A stretch of 43,141 nucleotides of DNA, from NCBI GenBank assembly GCA_913045265.1, contig CAJWQX010000030.1, positions 1 to 43,141 of the forward strand, read 5' to 3'. Under the pieces are notes generated by a model. That model was not told the origin of the DNA. It saw nothing but the letters and a program-made list of their open reading frames with translations, and did no database searches. The position numbers and the translations under genes were made by a program. This DNA is from UBA11889 sp002313255. GTDB taxonomy: Bacteria > Pseudomonadota > Gammaproteobacteria > Pseudomonadales > Azotimanducaceae. This document shows, one piece after another, positions 1 to 7,480 of the stretch (position 1 is its first letter; the number at the start of each line of letters is the position of its first letter).

Positions 1-260
1 TGCGAGAAGCACGAGGCTGGTTTTCTAATTCGGTTGGATTCTACATGGGTTCTTCGAAATAAACACCAAACTTACAACTGGATTGATACCAAGGTAATCA
101 TTGAGGAGTTAGAGGGACTTAAAACAAGAGAAGAGCAGAGCAGGTAAGACTACTTAAGGAACTTGCGAAATTAGCTGAACTTCCCGACTTTGACGACGGT
201 CCATTATCGCTTAAATCTGAATATCGGAAGTTTTATCCGAAATTGGAGGAGGTAGCGTAA
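1..260 (+). CDS. 3' end of an unknown gene with an apparent -1 frame change
   Basis: The first frame is open from base 1 to a TAA at 145-147 (48 residues, rich in Glu/Lys at its end). A second frame, one base back, is open from about 121 to the TAA at 258-260 and reads as a charged helical protein (RLLKELAKLAELPDF, then KSEYRKFYPKLEEVA). This second stretch has no ATG, GTG or TTG start of its own, so the two halves probably form one product joined by a -1 shift between about 121 and 147. A single missing base in the read, or true recoding, would both explain this. The stop overlaps the next ATG as TAATG, so the downstream gene is probably translationally coupled. No family is recognised. Confidence 0.4.
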
Positions 261-490
261 TGACTGCTAAATGTTATAGCGATATAACTGAAGGAGACAA
301 AGAAACAGTTATTCAAATGTATAAAGATGCGAAGGTGGAACCAGAAACAAATCACGAAACCATACAAGACAGCAACATAGTTATGTTGAAGACACTACTC
401 AATCATTCCAACATCAATACGACTGCGTTGTATGTTGAGAACGACGACGAAACGTTAGCGTCTATCGTAAAGAATGTAGGAGTTAGGTAA
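260..490 (+). CDS. small protein with a tyrosine-recombinase-like C-terminal box
   Basis: The product has 76 residues. Its second half (LLNHSNINTTALYV followed by DDETLASIVKNV) resembles the last segment of tyrosine recombinases, where a (G/N)H-S-x-I-x-T-T-x-x-Y block supplies the second histidine and the catalytic tyrosine. The upstream catalytic Arg and the His-x-x-Arg box are absent, and the first 40 residues match nothing I know. It may be a truncated or decayed integrase, or a small element protein with a chance resemblance. It starts on TAATG from the previous frame and ends on TAATG with the next gene, so the three are probably one operon. Confidence 0.4.
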   Translation: MTAKCYSDITEGDKETVIQMYKDAKVEPETNHETIQDSNIVMLKTLLNHSNINTTALYVENDDETLASIVKNVGVR

Positions 491-735
491 TGACTAACTT
501 CAAAATCATTTTGACCGTTGAGGCTGATGGACACTACGTCAGCGTAGATAGGACGGAAGTAGAGTTAGAGGAAGAAGGCGATAAGCAGGCAGCGATGGAC
601 GCCATCCAGGCTCTTCACCTTGAAGAACTGATAAGCAACGATAGTGATGCTCGTAGCGACGAAGGTAGTGTAGGCGGGATAGATAGCAATACTGCGGTGG
701 CGTTGGCTATGGGGACGCTTGGTGTAGGGCAGTAA
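490..735 (+). CDS. small acidic protein of unknown function
   Basis: The product has 81 residues, with a beta-strand-like N-terminus (FKIILTVEADGHYVSV) followed by a Glu/Asp-rich segment and a Gly/Ala-rich tail. The ATG overlaps the stop of the preceding gene (TAATG). A strong intrinsic terminator begins 36 bases after its stop, so this is the last gene of the first operon of the element. I recognise no family. The composition is typical of phage accessory proteins, which is an inference from style rather than homology. Confidence 0.5.
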   Translation: MTNFKIILTVEADGHYVSVDRTEVELEEEGDKQAAMDAIQALHLEELISNDSDARSDEGSVGGIDSNTAVALAMGTLGVGQ

Positions 736-770
736 GCCTTGATGTGAAGCATTGACGGGGTAAAGCGTTA

Positions 771-802
771 GAAGCAGGCTTATAGCCTGCTTCTTTTGTT
801 TT
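771..802 (+). terminator. rho-independent terminator
   Basis: A perfect 10-bp stem (GAAGCAGGCT at 771-780 with AGCCTGCTTC at 784-793) closes a 3-nt loop and is followed by TTTTGTTTT. It lies between the operon ending at 735 and the ribosome-binding site of the next gene. Confidence 0.88.
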
Positions 803-812
803 GGAGGACGAA

Positions 813-1097
813 ATGAGCGACCTAGACCAAGACAACGATATGCCCGACAGAATACCCACCAAAGAATTGGTGTGGAAGGGTTGGCGCTTTAGTGTGAATG
901 GTCGAATGTTCGAGCACTTCACCAAACTCGCCCAAAATCCTTACTTTGAAGACGGCCTGAATTGGATGGGAACTGGTGGAACCAGAACAGAGATGATTTA
1001 CGCCGGAATGAAGCAAGTAATGGAAGATTTCGACGCTTCATTCTCCACTCCTAATGTCGATGTTGATGAGTTGCCCGAAAAGTCAGAGTTCAGATAG
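813..1097 (+). CDS. hypothetical element protein, possibly the N-terminal part of a frameshifted gene
   Basis: The product has 94 residues. The start at 813 is chosen because GGAGG at 803-807 sits 5 bases upstream; an in-frame TTG at 801 would place the ribosome-binding site inside the gene. The protein (NGRMFEHFTKLAQNPYFEDG) is unrecognised. It stops at 1097, but the -1 frame is open from 1070 and continues sensibly as VRVQIDDDGFFEPPYEMEHL into the next listed gene. A shift at the four-A run in CCCGAAAAGTC (about 1077-1080) would fuse both into one protein of roughly 195 residues. One missing A in a five-A run would give the same picture. Confidence 0.5.
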   Translation: MSDLDQDNDMPDRIPTKELVWKGWRFSVNGRMFEHFTKLAQNPYFEDGLNWMGTGGTRTEMIYAGMKQVMEDFDASFSTPNVDVDELPEKSEFR

Positions 1098-1129
1098 ACG
1101 ATGATGGTTTCTTCGAGCCTCCTTATGAA

Positions 1130-1387
1130 ATGGAGCATCTCGCTTCAATCTTGCTGTTTCTCTTCCTCACCAGAAAATATGAGGAGGACATTCCCACTCT
1201 CGAAGAAGGCGCTTCGGGCAAATATCAAATCACAGGCAATCTCGAACCAGGCTCGGAAGAGTTATGGGATTTATTCACTAAACTTTTTGATCGACCCAAT
1301 ACCGACACTATCGCCATCAATAGAGGCGAGGATGTCCCAGCCCCAAAGCGTCGCAAATATTGGGATTACCACATCCAAAATAAATAG
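1130..1387 (+). CDS. hypothetical element protein, probably the C-terminal part of the preceding gene
   Basis: From the ATG at 1130 the product has 85 residues. The same frame is open back to 1070 with convincing protein sequence (QIDDDGFFEPPYE) but no start codon there and no ribosome-binding site at 1130, so this is more likely the continuation of the 813-1097 frame after a -1 shift. A hydrophobic patch (LASILLFLFL) lies near the ATG, and the end is basic (KRRKYWDYHIQNK). The stop codon is followed without any gap by the first copy of the 33-bp repeat. No family is recognised. Confidence 0.45.
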   Translation: MEHLASILLFLFLTRKYEEDIPTLEEGASGKYQITGNLEPGSEELWDLFTKLFDRPNTDTIAINRGEDVPAPKRRKYWDYHIQNK

Positions 1388-1420
1388 CGTTCGTCCGTCC
1401 TCCCCAAAATATCAAAATGG
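1388..1420. repeat. 33-bp direct repeat, copy 1
   Basis: This copy is identical at 30 of 33 positions to the one at 1643-1675. It begins on the base after a TAG stop. It has a constant CGTTCGTCCG block, then CCTCCCCAAAATAT, then a variable A/T end. Confidence 0.8.
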
Positions 1421-1429
1421 AAAAAAGGA

Positions 1430-1642
1430 ATGACCTCTCTCTCTACAATGACAACGAAAGATTTTATAGAGAATATTAGACGAGAGTTGGATTTTCTTAT
1501 AGAAAACTTGGAAGAAGAAACCGAACATAAGGAAATACTACAAGGTTTAATGACGAACGTTGAATACTTCCAAGATGGAACGGAAGACCCTGATGTTTTT
1601 TTGTTTTGGTCTTGGGAAGCACAAGAAGAACAGGAAGAATAA
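1430..1642 (+). CDS. small acidic hypothetical protein
   Basis: The product has 70 residues from the ATG at 1430, or 64 from the ATG at 1448. It is strongly acidic and probably mainly helical (RRELDFLIENLEEETEHKE), ending in an EEQEE tail. Neither start has a good Shine-Dalgarno sequence at normal spacing. It lies exactly between the two copies of the 33-bp repeat. The family is unknown; small acidic proteins are common in phages and islands. Confidence 0.5.
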   Translation: MTSLSTMTTKDFIENIRRELDFLIENLEEETEHKEILQGLMTNVEYFQDGTEDPDVFLFWSWEAQEEQEE

Positions 1643-1675
1643 CGTTCGTCCGCCCTCCCCAAAATATTAAATTGG
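1643..1675. repeat. 33-bp direct repeat, copy 2
   Basis: This is the second copy, starting on the base after a TAA stop, exactly as copy 1 does. The three differences from copy 1 are T/C at repeat position 11, C/T at 26 and A/T at 30. The next gene starts 13 bases after its end. Confidence 0.8.
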
Positions 1676-1687
1676 CGTTTATTACCG

Positions 1688-2128
1688 ATGACTTTTAAAG
1701 AACTGGCAAAAAAGGGAAGACTAATACCTTCCCGAACACCAGAAGCGGATTTACGAGCCATCTTATCAGGTGAGTTATCACAGGTAGATTTAAATTGTAA
1801 TGCTGAACACTATTTAAGTCGTCTATACCAAAGCGGAGAACTAATTAAACGAATAGAAGAAAAGGAATTGCGATACTACGATACATACAGCGATTACCTT
1901 TACGTTGGTAAGACAAGCGATAACGTAATACAAATGATTAGAGCAACGTCTGCTTATCACTATGGAATGTGCTACGGATATTCACAAGCCGACATAGCAT
2001 TCTTTTACTTAAATGCTCACGGATTGAATGCGGTAGCGGCAGAAGAGTTATTTGAGTTTGAGAAACAGTCGTGGGAGATATCTATTTATGATTTAGTAAG
2101 CCTTGCTCCCGCTGATGGATTACATTAA
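1688..2128 (+). CDS. hypothetical protein, last gene of the element
   Basis: The product has 146 residues. It starts at an ATG 13 bases after repeat copy 2, without a clear ribosome-binding site. Visible features are a basic N-terminus (MTFKELAKKGRLIPSRTP), a Tyr-rich middle (RYYDTYSDYLYVGKT) and a region alternating aromatic and small residues (AYHYGMCYGYSQADIAFFYL). No signal peptide or catalytic motif is visible and I recognise no family. Codon use is AT-biased compared with the genes to the right, in line with the element as a whole. Confidence 0.6.
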   Translation: MTFKELAKKGRLIPSRTPEADLRAILSGELSQVDLNCNAEHYLSRLYQSGELIKRIEEKELRYYDTYSDYLYVGKTSDNVIQMIRATSAYHYGMCYGYSQADIAFFYLNAHGLNAVAAEELFEFEKQSWEISIYDLVSLAPADGLH

Positions 2129-2213
2129 ATAAGCATCACAGACCACCTCTACGACCACCAACCCGAATATAATTCTTGACGACTTGTTAGTTTTTATGAG
2201 ATAATAATATCGG

Positions 2214-2241
2214 GAAGGTACGAATCCTTTCACTCCGACCA
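2214..2241 (+). other. tRNA-Pro 3'-end remnant (att-like site)
   Basis: The sequence gives a T-stem and loop (GAAGG, TACGAAT, CCTTT), then the acceptor strand CACTCCG, discriminator A and CCA. Proline tRNAs of gammaproteobacteria typically start with CGG and end in a seven-base acceptor strand followed by ACCA, which fits. No D-arm or anticodon arm precedes it, so it is only the 3' part. The loop has TAC where a working tRNA has TTC. A 7-bp inverted repeat (TCGGGAA at 2210-2216 with TTCCCGA at 2245-2251) encloses the fragment. Confidence 0.7.
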
Positions 2242-2281
2242 AATTTCCCGAAAAATAAATGGGTCCTATTAACTTAACGAA

Positions 2282-4099
2282 TTATCCGAACTCAAGTCCT
2301 TTCAATCGACCGTCTCCACGCCATTTCGCTAATAGCTGATTGAAGGCGTTGAGTCCGGGCGCATAAGACTCCGCTCCTATCCCGCGACCTGCCGCAACAT
2401 CGCCTTCATTGTTGTAATACCCAGGCGTACACGCCTCAAAAAACGCCGTATTGCTGAGCGCCAATCGCCGAATCGTTCCAACCCACTCTGCCTCGGCTTC
2501 CGAGGTGGGATGAACATATCGGGCGTCGCGAGACATGACTTCGTTGACGATGTACGCGACGTGTTGTGCTTGATCATCAAGAACGGCTGTAAGGTTGACC
2601 GAGAAAGCGTTTTGGGAAAATCCAACCTGGAAGCAATTGGGGAACCCGTGACTCGAGAAACCGTGCAACGTTCGTAATCCATCGGTCCAATAATCCGAAA
2701 GAGCCACTCCATTCTGACCATAAATCTCGTAGCCGGAGCGTCGGGTATACGCCGTACCCACCTCAAAACCTGTAGCAAAAATAATGCAATCGACGTCATA
2801 GGAAGTCCCATTCGCGATTACGGCGTCGTCGACGATCCGGTCCACGCCTTGGGACTCACTGGTATCGACAAGAGTGACATTCTCTCGTTCGAAGGTGGGT
2901 AGGTATTCGTCGTTGAATGTCGGGCGTTTGCAGAACTGGCGATACCAAGGTTTCAACGCTTCAGCAGTTTCAGGATCCTCAACGTATTTATTGACGCGCG
3001 CACGAATGCCATTCATTTTCTTGAAATCAGCTAGTTCGGCGAGCGCTGCCGCTTCTTCCATCGAGATTTGCTCGTCATCGCGTTGAGGCATCAAGCTCGC
3101 AAGGGTACGAAAGATATCGGTCCATCCGTCGCTAACCAAGTCTTCTTCGACGGGCCGGCCGATTACCATGTCATTGAAATTCTCTCGACGCGCTCGCTGC
3201 CAACCGGGCTTTAACGACTCTGCCCACTCGGGATCCGTCGGCTTATTGCCACGTACGTCAACGGACGACGGTGTTCTTTGAAACACATAAAGGTGTTTGG
3301 CATGGGCTCCGACGTAAGGAGCCGCTTGGATGGTGGTAGCCCCGGTACCAATCATGGCGACAACTTTGTCGTCCAACTTCGTCAAGTTCCCGTTGTGATC
3401 ACCTCCGGTGTAATCGTAATCCCAACGGCTGGTATGAAACGTGTGACCCTCAAAGTCCTCAATCCCTGGGATTGCAGGTAGCTTGGGTCGATTTAATGGG
3501 CCCGTTGCCATTACGACAAATCGCGCCTTCATAGCGTCATCTCGATCAGTCGACACGGTCCACCGCGCGGAATCTTCATTCCATCGCAGTTCCGTCACTT
3601 TCGTTTGAAAACAAGCGGTGTCGTACAAGTTGTAGGCTTTGGCAATACGTTTCGAGTGCTCAAAAATTTCAGGCGCGTATGAGTATTTCTCCTTCGGCAT
3701 GTAGTCGAGCTCTTCTAGTAGGGGTAGATAACAATATGACTCGATGTCACATTGGGCACCCGGATAGCGGTTCCAGTACCAAGTCCCGCCGAAATCGCCA
3801 CCGGCTTCAACGATCCGTATATCCTCGATACCAGCTTCTCTAAATCGTGCTGCAGCCAGCAACCCGCCAAACCCACCGCCAATAATGATGACGTCCACCT
3901 CGTCCTCAAACGGTTCTCGCGAGAAACCTGTTTCGACGTAGGGATCGTCAACAACATGTGCAAACGTGCCCGTAACCTCGACGTACTGTTCATTCGCGTC
4001 CGGTCGCAGACGTTTGTCGCGCTCCTCCCGATATTTCTCACGAAGAGCGTCGGGATCAAATCCCAGATTGGAATACTTACGCGGTAGTACCGTGCTCAT
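2282..4099 (-). CDS. flavin-containing Baeyer-Villiger monooxygenase
   Basis: The product has 605 residues. Family knowledge: these FAD enzymes use NADPH and O2 to turn ketones into esters or lactones. The sequence shows an FAD dinucleotide-binding motif (GGGFGG, residues 74-79), the GTWYWNRYPGAQCD block near residue 105, and the type I fingerprint F-x-G-x-x-x-H-x-x-x-W at residues 216-226. A second Rossmann motif follows (IGTGATTIQ), and an ATGFE-type motif lies near the C-terminus. The length fits the phenylacetone/cyclohexanone monooxygenase-like group with an N-terminal extension. The start is supported by GGGAG about 10 bases upstream. It stands alone on this strand, first after the element junction, and begins a catabolic gene set. 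The substrate is not predictable. Confidence 0.93.
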   Translation of the reverse strand: MSTVLPRKYSNLGFDPDALREKYREERDKRLRPDANEQYVEVTGTFAHVVDDPYVETGFSREPFEDEVDVIIIGGGFGGLLAAARFREAGIEDIRIVEAGGDFGGTWYWNRYPGAQCDIESYCYLPLLEELDYMPKEKYSYAPEIFEHSKRIAKAYNLYDTACFQTKVTELRWNEDSARWTVSTDRDDAMKARFVVMATGPLNRPKLPAIPGIEDFEGHTFHTSRWDYDYTGGDHNGNLTKLDDKVVAMIGTGATTIQAAPYVGAHAKHLYVFQRTPSSVDVRGNKPTDPEWAESLKPGWQRARRENFNDMVIGRPVEEDLVSDGWTDIFRTLASLMPQRDDEQISMEEAAALAELADFKKMNGIRARVNKYVEDPETAEALKPWYRQFCKRPTFNDEYLPTFERENVTLVDTSESQGVDRIVDDAVIANGTSYDVDCIIFATGFEVGTAYTRRSGYEIYGQNGVALSDYWTDGLRTLHGFSSHGFPNCFQVGFSQNAFSVNLTAVLDDQAQHVAYIVNEVMSRDARYVHPTSEAEAEWVGTIRRLALSNTAFFEACTPGYYNNEGDVAAGRGIGAESYAPGLNAFNQLLAKWRGDGRLKGLEFG

Positions 4100-4573
4100 T
4101 GTCGTTTAGCTCCCCACCATTAGACCTACGATGTGCTTCGGATAAATATCTCTCGCGAGTTGTCTTTATTCAACCTCATTTCCACAGCCTGCTTCGGGCC
4201 GATTCCTCGTCGGAGATCGGACGGCACAACCAACCGCTGTTTTCTACCCTGTGTTGAGGAGCATAACGACTCTTTCACGCGTTCGGCCAACCGTCTTAGT
4301 TACAAGACAACATCATCGTTTTCGCTTTGCCCTTGCACCCTGCTATTTTTCTTATATACATCAATAGGTTATAATCTTGCGGGCGTTCAAATAATTCCGT
4401 ATTCGACCAGGCCTAGCCTGGGCTTCCTCTCACATCCACGGTCACCAGTGAAACCCTAGGTACGCGATCATGAATTGTCTCTTTGGTTGTTTCATTTTCG
4501 CAGAAAAAAATTCTCTTCGGCGGATTGGATTAGTTTCGAACAACCCTATCTGTGTACAACTGTTGGTTCGATC
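4100..4573. other. divergent intergenic region
   Basis: No gene is supported here. The reading frames present lack ribosome-binding sites and protein-like composition. The region must carry the promoters for the monooxygenase (leftward) and the outer-membrane-like protein (rightward). The only strong element seen is a consensus TATAAT on the plus strand at 4370-4375. Confidence 0.5.
4370..4375 (+). promoter_or_regulatory. candidate -10 element
   Basis: This is a perfect TATAAT about 200 bases upstream of the outer-membrane-like gene. The hexamer 17 bases upstream (TTTTCT, 4347-4352) matches the -35 consensus poorly, so this is only a candidate. Confidence 0.3.
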
Positions 4574-5266
4574 GTGATTACTAGAATTTCTTGCCTGATC
4601 TGCCTGGCTTTGACCGTCGACATGATGGGAGACCCGGTTGCCTATGATTACACTTATGTCGAAGGTCACTACCTCCACGGCGATAAAGAAGGTTTGCGAG
4701 GTCGTGCATCTGTAGCTCTACCCGCGTCGCTCTACCTCTACGGAGAAGCCGAAGCAATAGATGTCGTCAATCAATACCAAGAACTGAAGCTATCCGACTA
4801 TCAATTCGGCGTTGGTTTCCATATCACCGCCGATCGTTTATTGAGTAAATCTTCGTATCTCAGTGCCCTTAGAGTTGTCCCGCTCAAAGGCGTCGATATA
4901 TTCGTCGAGGCCGGTCCCCGCAATTGGGATTTCGAGTCGAACAACAAAAGTCGTGGCGGTAACGACATAGCCGCGAAAATCGGTTGGCGTTTCGGCAACC
5001 CCTACAGTTGGCAATGCGTGGTAGGCGCAGAAATCCAAAGACACGCAAAAATGTCAGGATCTATCGACCAAGACGCACTTAAGCACCTTGCCACATCCGA
5101 AGCCAACATCGATGTCGACGACTACATCAAGTTCTCCGGCTCAACCGAAGCCATTTACGGTTTCAAATTCTTGTGGAATCTCCGTAAGGCTTCTCTAGTC
5201 GTTGGCGTTGAGGGCAGTTCTTGGGATACGCACGGAGTAACCGTCGGTCTTCGCCTAGTGCCGTAG
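4574..5266 (+). CDS. probable outer-membrane beta-barrel-like or secreted protein
   Basis: With a GTG start at 4574 the product has 230 residues and begins with a plausible signal peptide (basic start, then SCLICLALTV, with possible cleavage after PVA before YDYTYVEGHY). The longer frame from 4475 would bury this hydrophobic segment, so the shorter start is preferred, although its ribosome-binding site is weak. The mature part alternates aromatic and polar residues in short strands (GLRGRASVALPASLYLYGEAEA, shared among small barrels) and ends in GVTVGLRLVP without a terminal Phe. It probably sits in the outer membrane or periplasm. I cannot name a family. It is convergent with the SDR gene. 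Confidence 0.55.
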   Translation: MITRISCLICLALTVDMMGDPVAYDYTYVEGHYLHGDKEGLRGRASVALPASLYLYGEAEAIDVVNQYQELKLSDYQFGVGFHITADRLLSKSSYLSALRVVPLKGVDIFVEAGPRNWDFESNNKSRGGNDIAAKIGWRFGNPYSWQCVVGAEIQRHAKMSGSIDQDALKHLATSEANIDVDDYIKFSGSTEAIYGFKFLWNLRKASLVVGVEGSSWDTHGVTVGLRLVP

Positions 5267-5312
5267 CACCGGGAATTCGTCGGCCTTGGGTCTTCGTTCT
5301 GCAGCCCTTGAT

Positions 5313-6089
5313 TCAGCCTACGTCGTCTATTTTTCGTTGTAGGCGGCGCATCCCATGCAGCCAACGTTCCAGATCATTGGTTTTGCGTTCCATCCACGTT
5401 TGGGCGATTTCATCCGTCAAAATAAGAAATCGCTCATCGCGAATCGATTGAACTACCATGTCGGCAACTTCTTCCGGCTCCTTCACAGGGCCCGCTGCAG
5501 CACGTGCAAACGGGGAATCTCCACCCCCAAGCATGGGTGTATTCACTCCGAGTGGTGCTAACAAAGACGTTCTAATACCACGATCGTGGTACGTGATCGA
5601 CAACCACTCGGCCAGACCGACTACCGCATGTTTAGTTGTGGCATAGGTAAGGTTTCCTTGAGACGTAAGGATGCCCGCCATCGATGCCGTGTGAACGAGA
5701 TAACCATCGCCCCGCGCCAACATCGAAGGCAGCACCGCACGAACAGCGTATACGTGACCCATGACGTTGATTTGCCATTGTTGCTGCCATGTGTCCACGG
5801 GTGTGGAAATCGGATCACCCCCGGTTGCCACCGCTGCATTGCTAAAGAACAAGTCAATTGCCCCGAGCTCTGTTTCACACGTTTTGACGAGAGCACCCAC
5901 GTCTTCTTCCTTCCCCACATCGCAAGAGACTGCGATAGCGCCAATGTCATCGGCAACTGCGCGCGCGCCTTCCACGTTTACGTCAGCAACCGCGACTTTC
6001 GCCCCTTCCATGCAAAAAGCGCGGGCACATGCCGCACCAATCCCACTCGCGCCTCCCGTAACCACTACCACGCGTCCGTGCAATTCCAT
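5313..6089 (-). CDS. short-chain dehydrogenase/reductase
   Basis: The product has 258 residues, the classical SDR length. The cofactor motif TGGASGIG is at residues 11-18, and the catalytic tetrad is Asn108, Ser136, Tyr149 and Lys153 (YATTK). Asp residue(s) in the VADVNVE segment at the end of strand 2 suggest NAD(H) preference. Family knowledge: these enzymes oxidise secondary alcohols or reduce ketones. Divergently placed next to a CoA-transferase and near a Baeyer-Villiger enzyme, it could supply or consume a ketone in the same route; this is an inference from position. The substrate is unknown. Confidence 0.9.
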   Translation of the reverse strand: MELHGRVVVVTGGASGIGAACARAFCMEGAKVAVADVNVEGARAVADDIGAIAVSCDVGKEEDVGALVKTCETELGAIDLFFSNAAVATGGDPISTPVDTWQQQWQINVMGHVYAVRAVLPSMLARGDGYLVHTASMAGILTSQGNLTYATTKHAVVGLAEWLSITYHDRGIRTSLLAPLGVNTPMLGGGDSPFARAAAGPVKEPEEVADMVVQSIRDERFLILTDEIAQTWMERKTNDLERWLHGMRRLQRKIDDVG

Positions 6090-6242
6090 AATTTTTTCCT
6101 ACTGAGCGAAAGATCTAACTTAGCCGATATCGCGTGGTTTGCCGATGCCCGCCAAGTCGTACGTGTGGCGAAATCTTCTGAATCAGGATGCCGACTTTCG
6201 AATAATATGATGGCGACGAAGTCCGATGGTGAGTGATTGCAG

Positions 6243-7451
6243 ATGCACGAGGAAGATCTCCTTTTTTCAGGTCTTAAGGTATTGGATGTCGGTTCGTGGA
6301 TAGCGGGGCCTGTTTCGGCAACCATTCTGGCCGACTTTGGCGCTGACGTGATCAAAGTCGAAATTCCGGGTTCGGGGGACGCTTATCGTGGACTCGCTAT
6401 AGCACCGGGAACACCCGATGCCGAAATTAATTACACCTGGGTTCAAGACGCTCGTAACAAGCGGTCGATCACACTAAATCTAAAGACCGAGATGGGAAAG
6501 ACGATTCTTCGCCAGCTAGCCCAAGACTGCGATGTCTACGTCACTAATCACCCGTTGCATATGCGGCGCGACCTGGGCCTTACCTACGACGACATTAAAA
6601 CCATCAACCCGACGGTAATTTATGCCTCGCTCACCGCCTACGGAGAAAACGGGCCCGAACGGGATCGCGAGGGATTTGATCTCGTCGCGTATTGGGCTCG
6701 CAGCGGCTTGATGGATCTAGTGCGATCGCCAGGGTCACCTCCGGCGCAGTCGCTTCCGGGGATGGGCGATCATCCAACGGCCGTAGCTCTTTACGCTGCA
6801 ATAGTGACAGCGCTTTTAAGACGCGAACGAACTGGCAAGGGAAGCATGGTTCATACCTCGTTAATTGCCAACGGAGTGTGGTCTGCGTCATGCATTGCAT
6901 CAGCCGTATTCGCCAAGGGTGACTTCTCAAACTACCCAAGCGTAGCCGCACGACACTTTACCCGCGAGCTCTATGAAACTTCGGATAATCGCTTTTTACA
7001 GTTCACGATGGTCCGGTCCGATGAAGAGATCGAGGCCTTTTTCCGCGTCCTCGAGGCGACGTATCTCATAGAGGATCCACGGTTCAATTCGAGACGAGCC
7101 CGCATTGAGTCTGGCGGAGCACTAGCCCAGGAGTTGCGTCCGCTGCTACGAAGCCATAACGCCGACCACTGGATCTCAGTTTTCAACCGAGCATCCGTCC
7201 CAATATCAATCGTGGGGACCCTCGCAGATCTGGCCGAAGATCCGCAGCTGAAAATAAACAACATTATTAAACAGCCCGAAGAAGACGTCGGTACGCAATG
7301 GGTGATCAATCACCCATTAAATATTGATGGATTACCCGTGCGAGGCATTAAAAAAGCTCCCGGCATCGGAGAACACACCAAAGAGATCCTCCACGACCTA
7401 GGCTACCCGGATGACGAAATCGAGAAGTTACATGCCGAGGGGGCTATTTAG
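6243..7451 (+). CDS. CaiB/BaiF family III CoA-transferase
   Basis: The product has 402 residues from the ATG at 6243. An in-frame TTG two codons upstream gives the longest frame, but the ATG is more usual. Family III transferases move CoA from one acyl-CoA to another carboxylic acid through an aspartyl-CoA intermediate. The N-terminal Rossmann part is clear (GLKVLDVGSWIAGPVSATIL, ADFGADVIKVE), and the nucleophile is expected at Asp176 in the GMGDHPTA block. The C-terminal part (PGIGEHTKEIL) is also canonical. It runs away from the SDR and is convergent with the hotdog dehydratase gene. It probably activates or recycles an acid in the cluster pathway. Confidence 0.92.
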   Translation: MHEEDLLFSGLKVLDVGSWIAGPVSATILADFGADVIKVEIPGSGDAYRGLAIAPGTPDAEINYTWVQDARNKRSITLNLKTEMGKTILRQLAQDCDVYVTNHPLHMRRDLGLTYDDIKTINPTVIYASLTAYGENGPERDREGFDLVAYWARSGLMDLVRSPGSPPAQSLPGMGDHPTAVALYAAIVTALLRRERTGKGSMVHTSLIANGVWSASCIASAVFAKGDFSNYPSVAARHFTRELYETSDNRFLQFTMVRSDEEIEAFFRVLEATYLIEDPRFNSRRARIESGGALAQELRPLLRSHNADHWISVFNRASVPISIVGTLADLAEDPQLKINNIIKQPEEDVGTQWVINHPLNIDGLPVRGIKKAPGIGEHTKEILHDLGYPDDEIEKLHAEGAI

Positions 7452-7480
7452 ACAGCCATTCGGTTGAGCAGAATGCTTCG

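Larger units (their letters stand above)
1..2241. mobile_element. right end of an integrated element (phage or genomic island), ending in a tRNA-Pro 3' fragment
   Basis: The stretch is visibly AT-richer than what follows. It contains only small, same-strand, unrecognised genes and ends at a 28-nt copy of a tRNA-Pro 3' end. Past that point every gene is a typical chromosomal metabolic gene. Tyrosine-recombinase elements commonly integrate into tRNA 3' ends and leave such a fragment at one junction, and a recombinase-like C-terminal fragment lies at 260-490. The left end of the element and the intact tRNA are outside the window. An assembly chimera is the main alternative, but a tRNA 3' end lying exactly at the composition break argues for natural integration. 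Confidence 0.55.

Noticed and set aside
1101..1433. 110-codon frame in the left element
   Set aside because: It overlaps the frame at 1130-1387 and runs through the repeat copy; the other frame has more natural composition and its continuation upstream is protein-like.
5586..6236. 216-codon plus-strand reading frame
   Set aside because: It is antisense to the well-supported SDR gene and has no recognisable domain.
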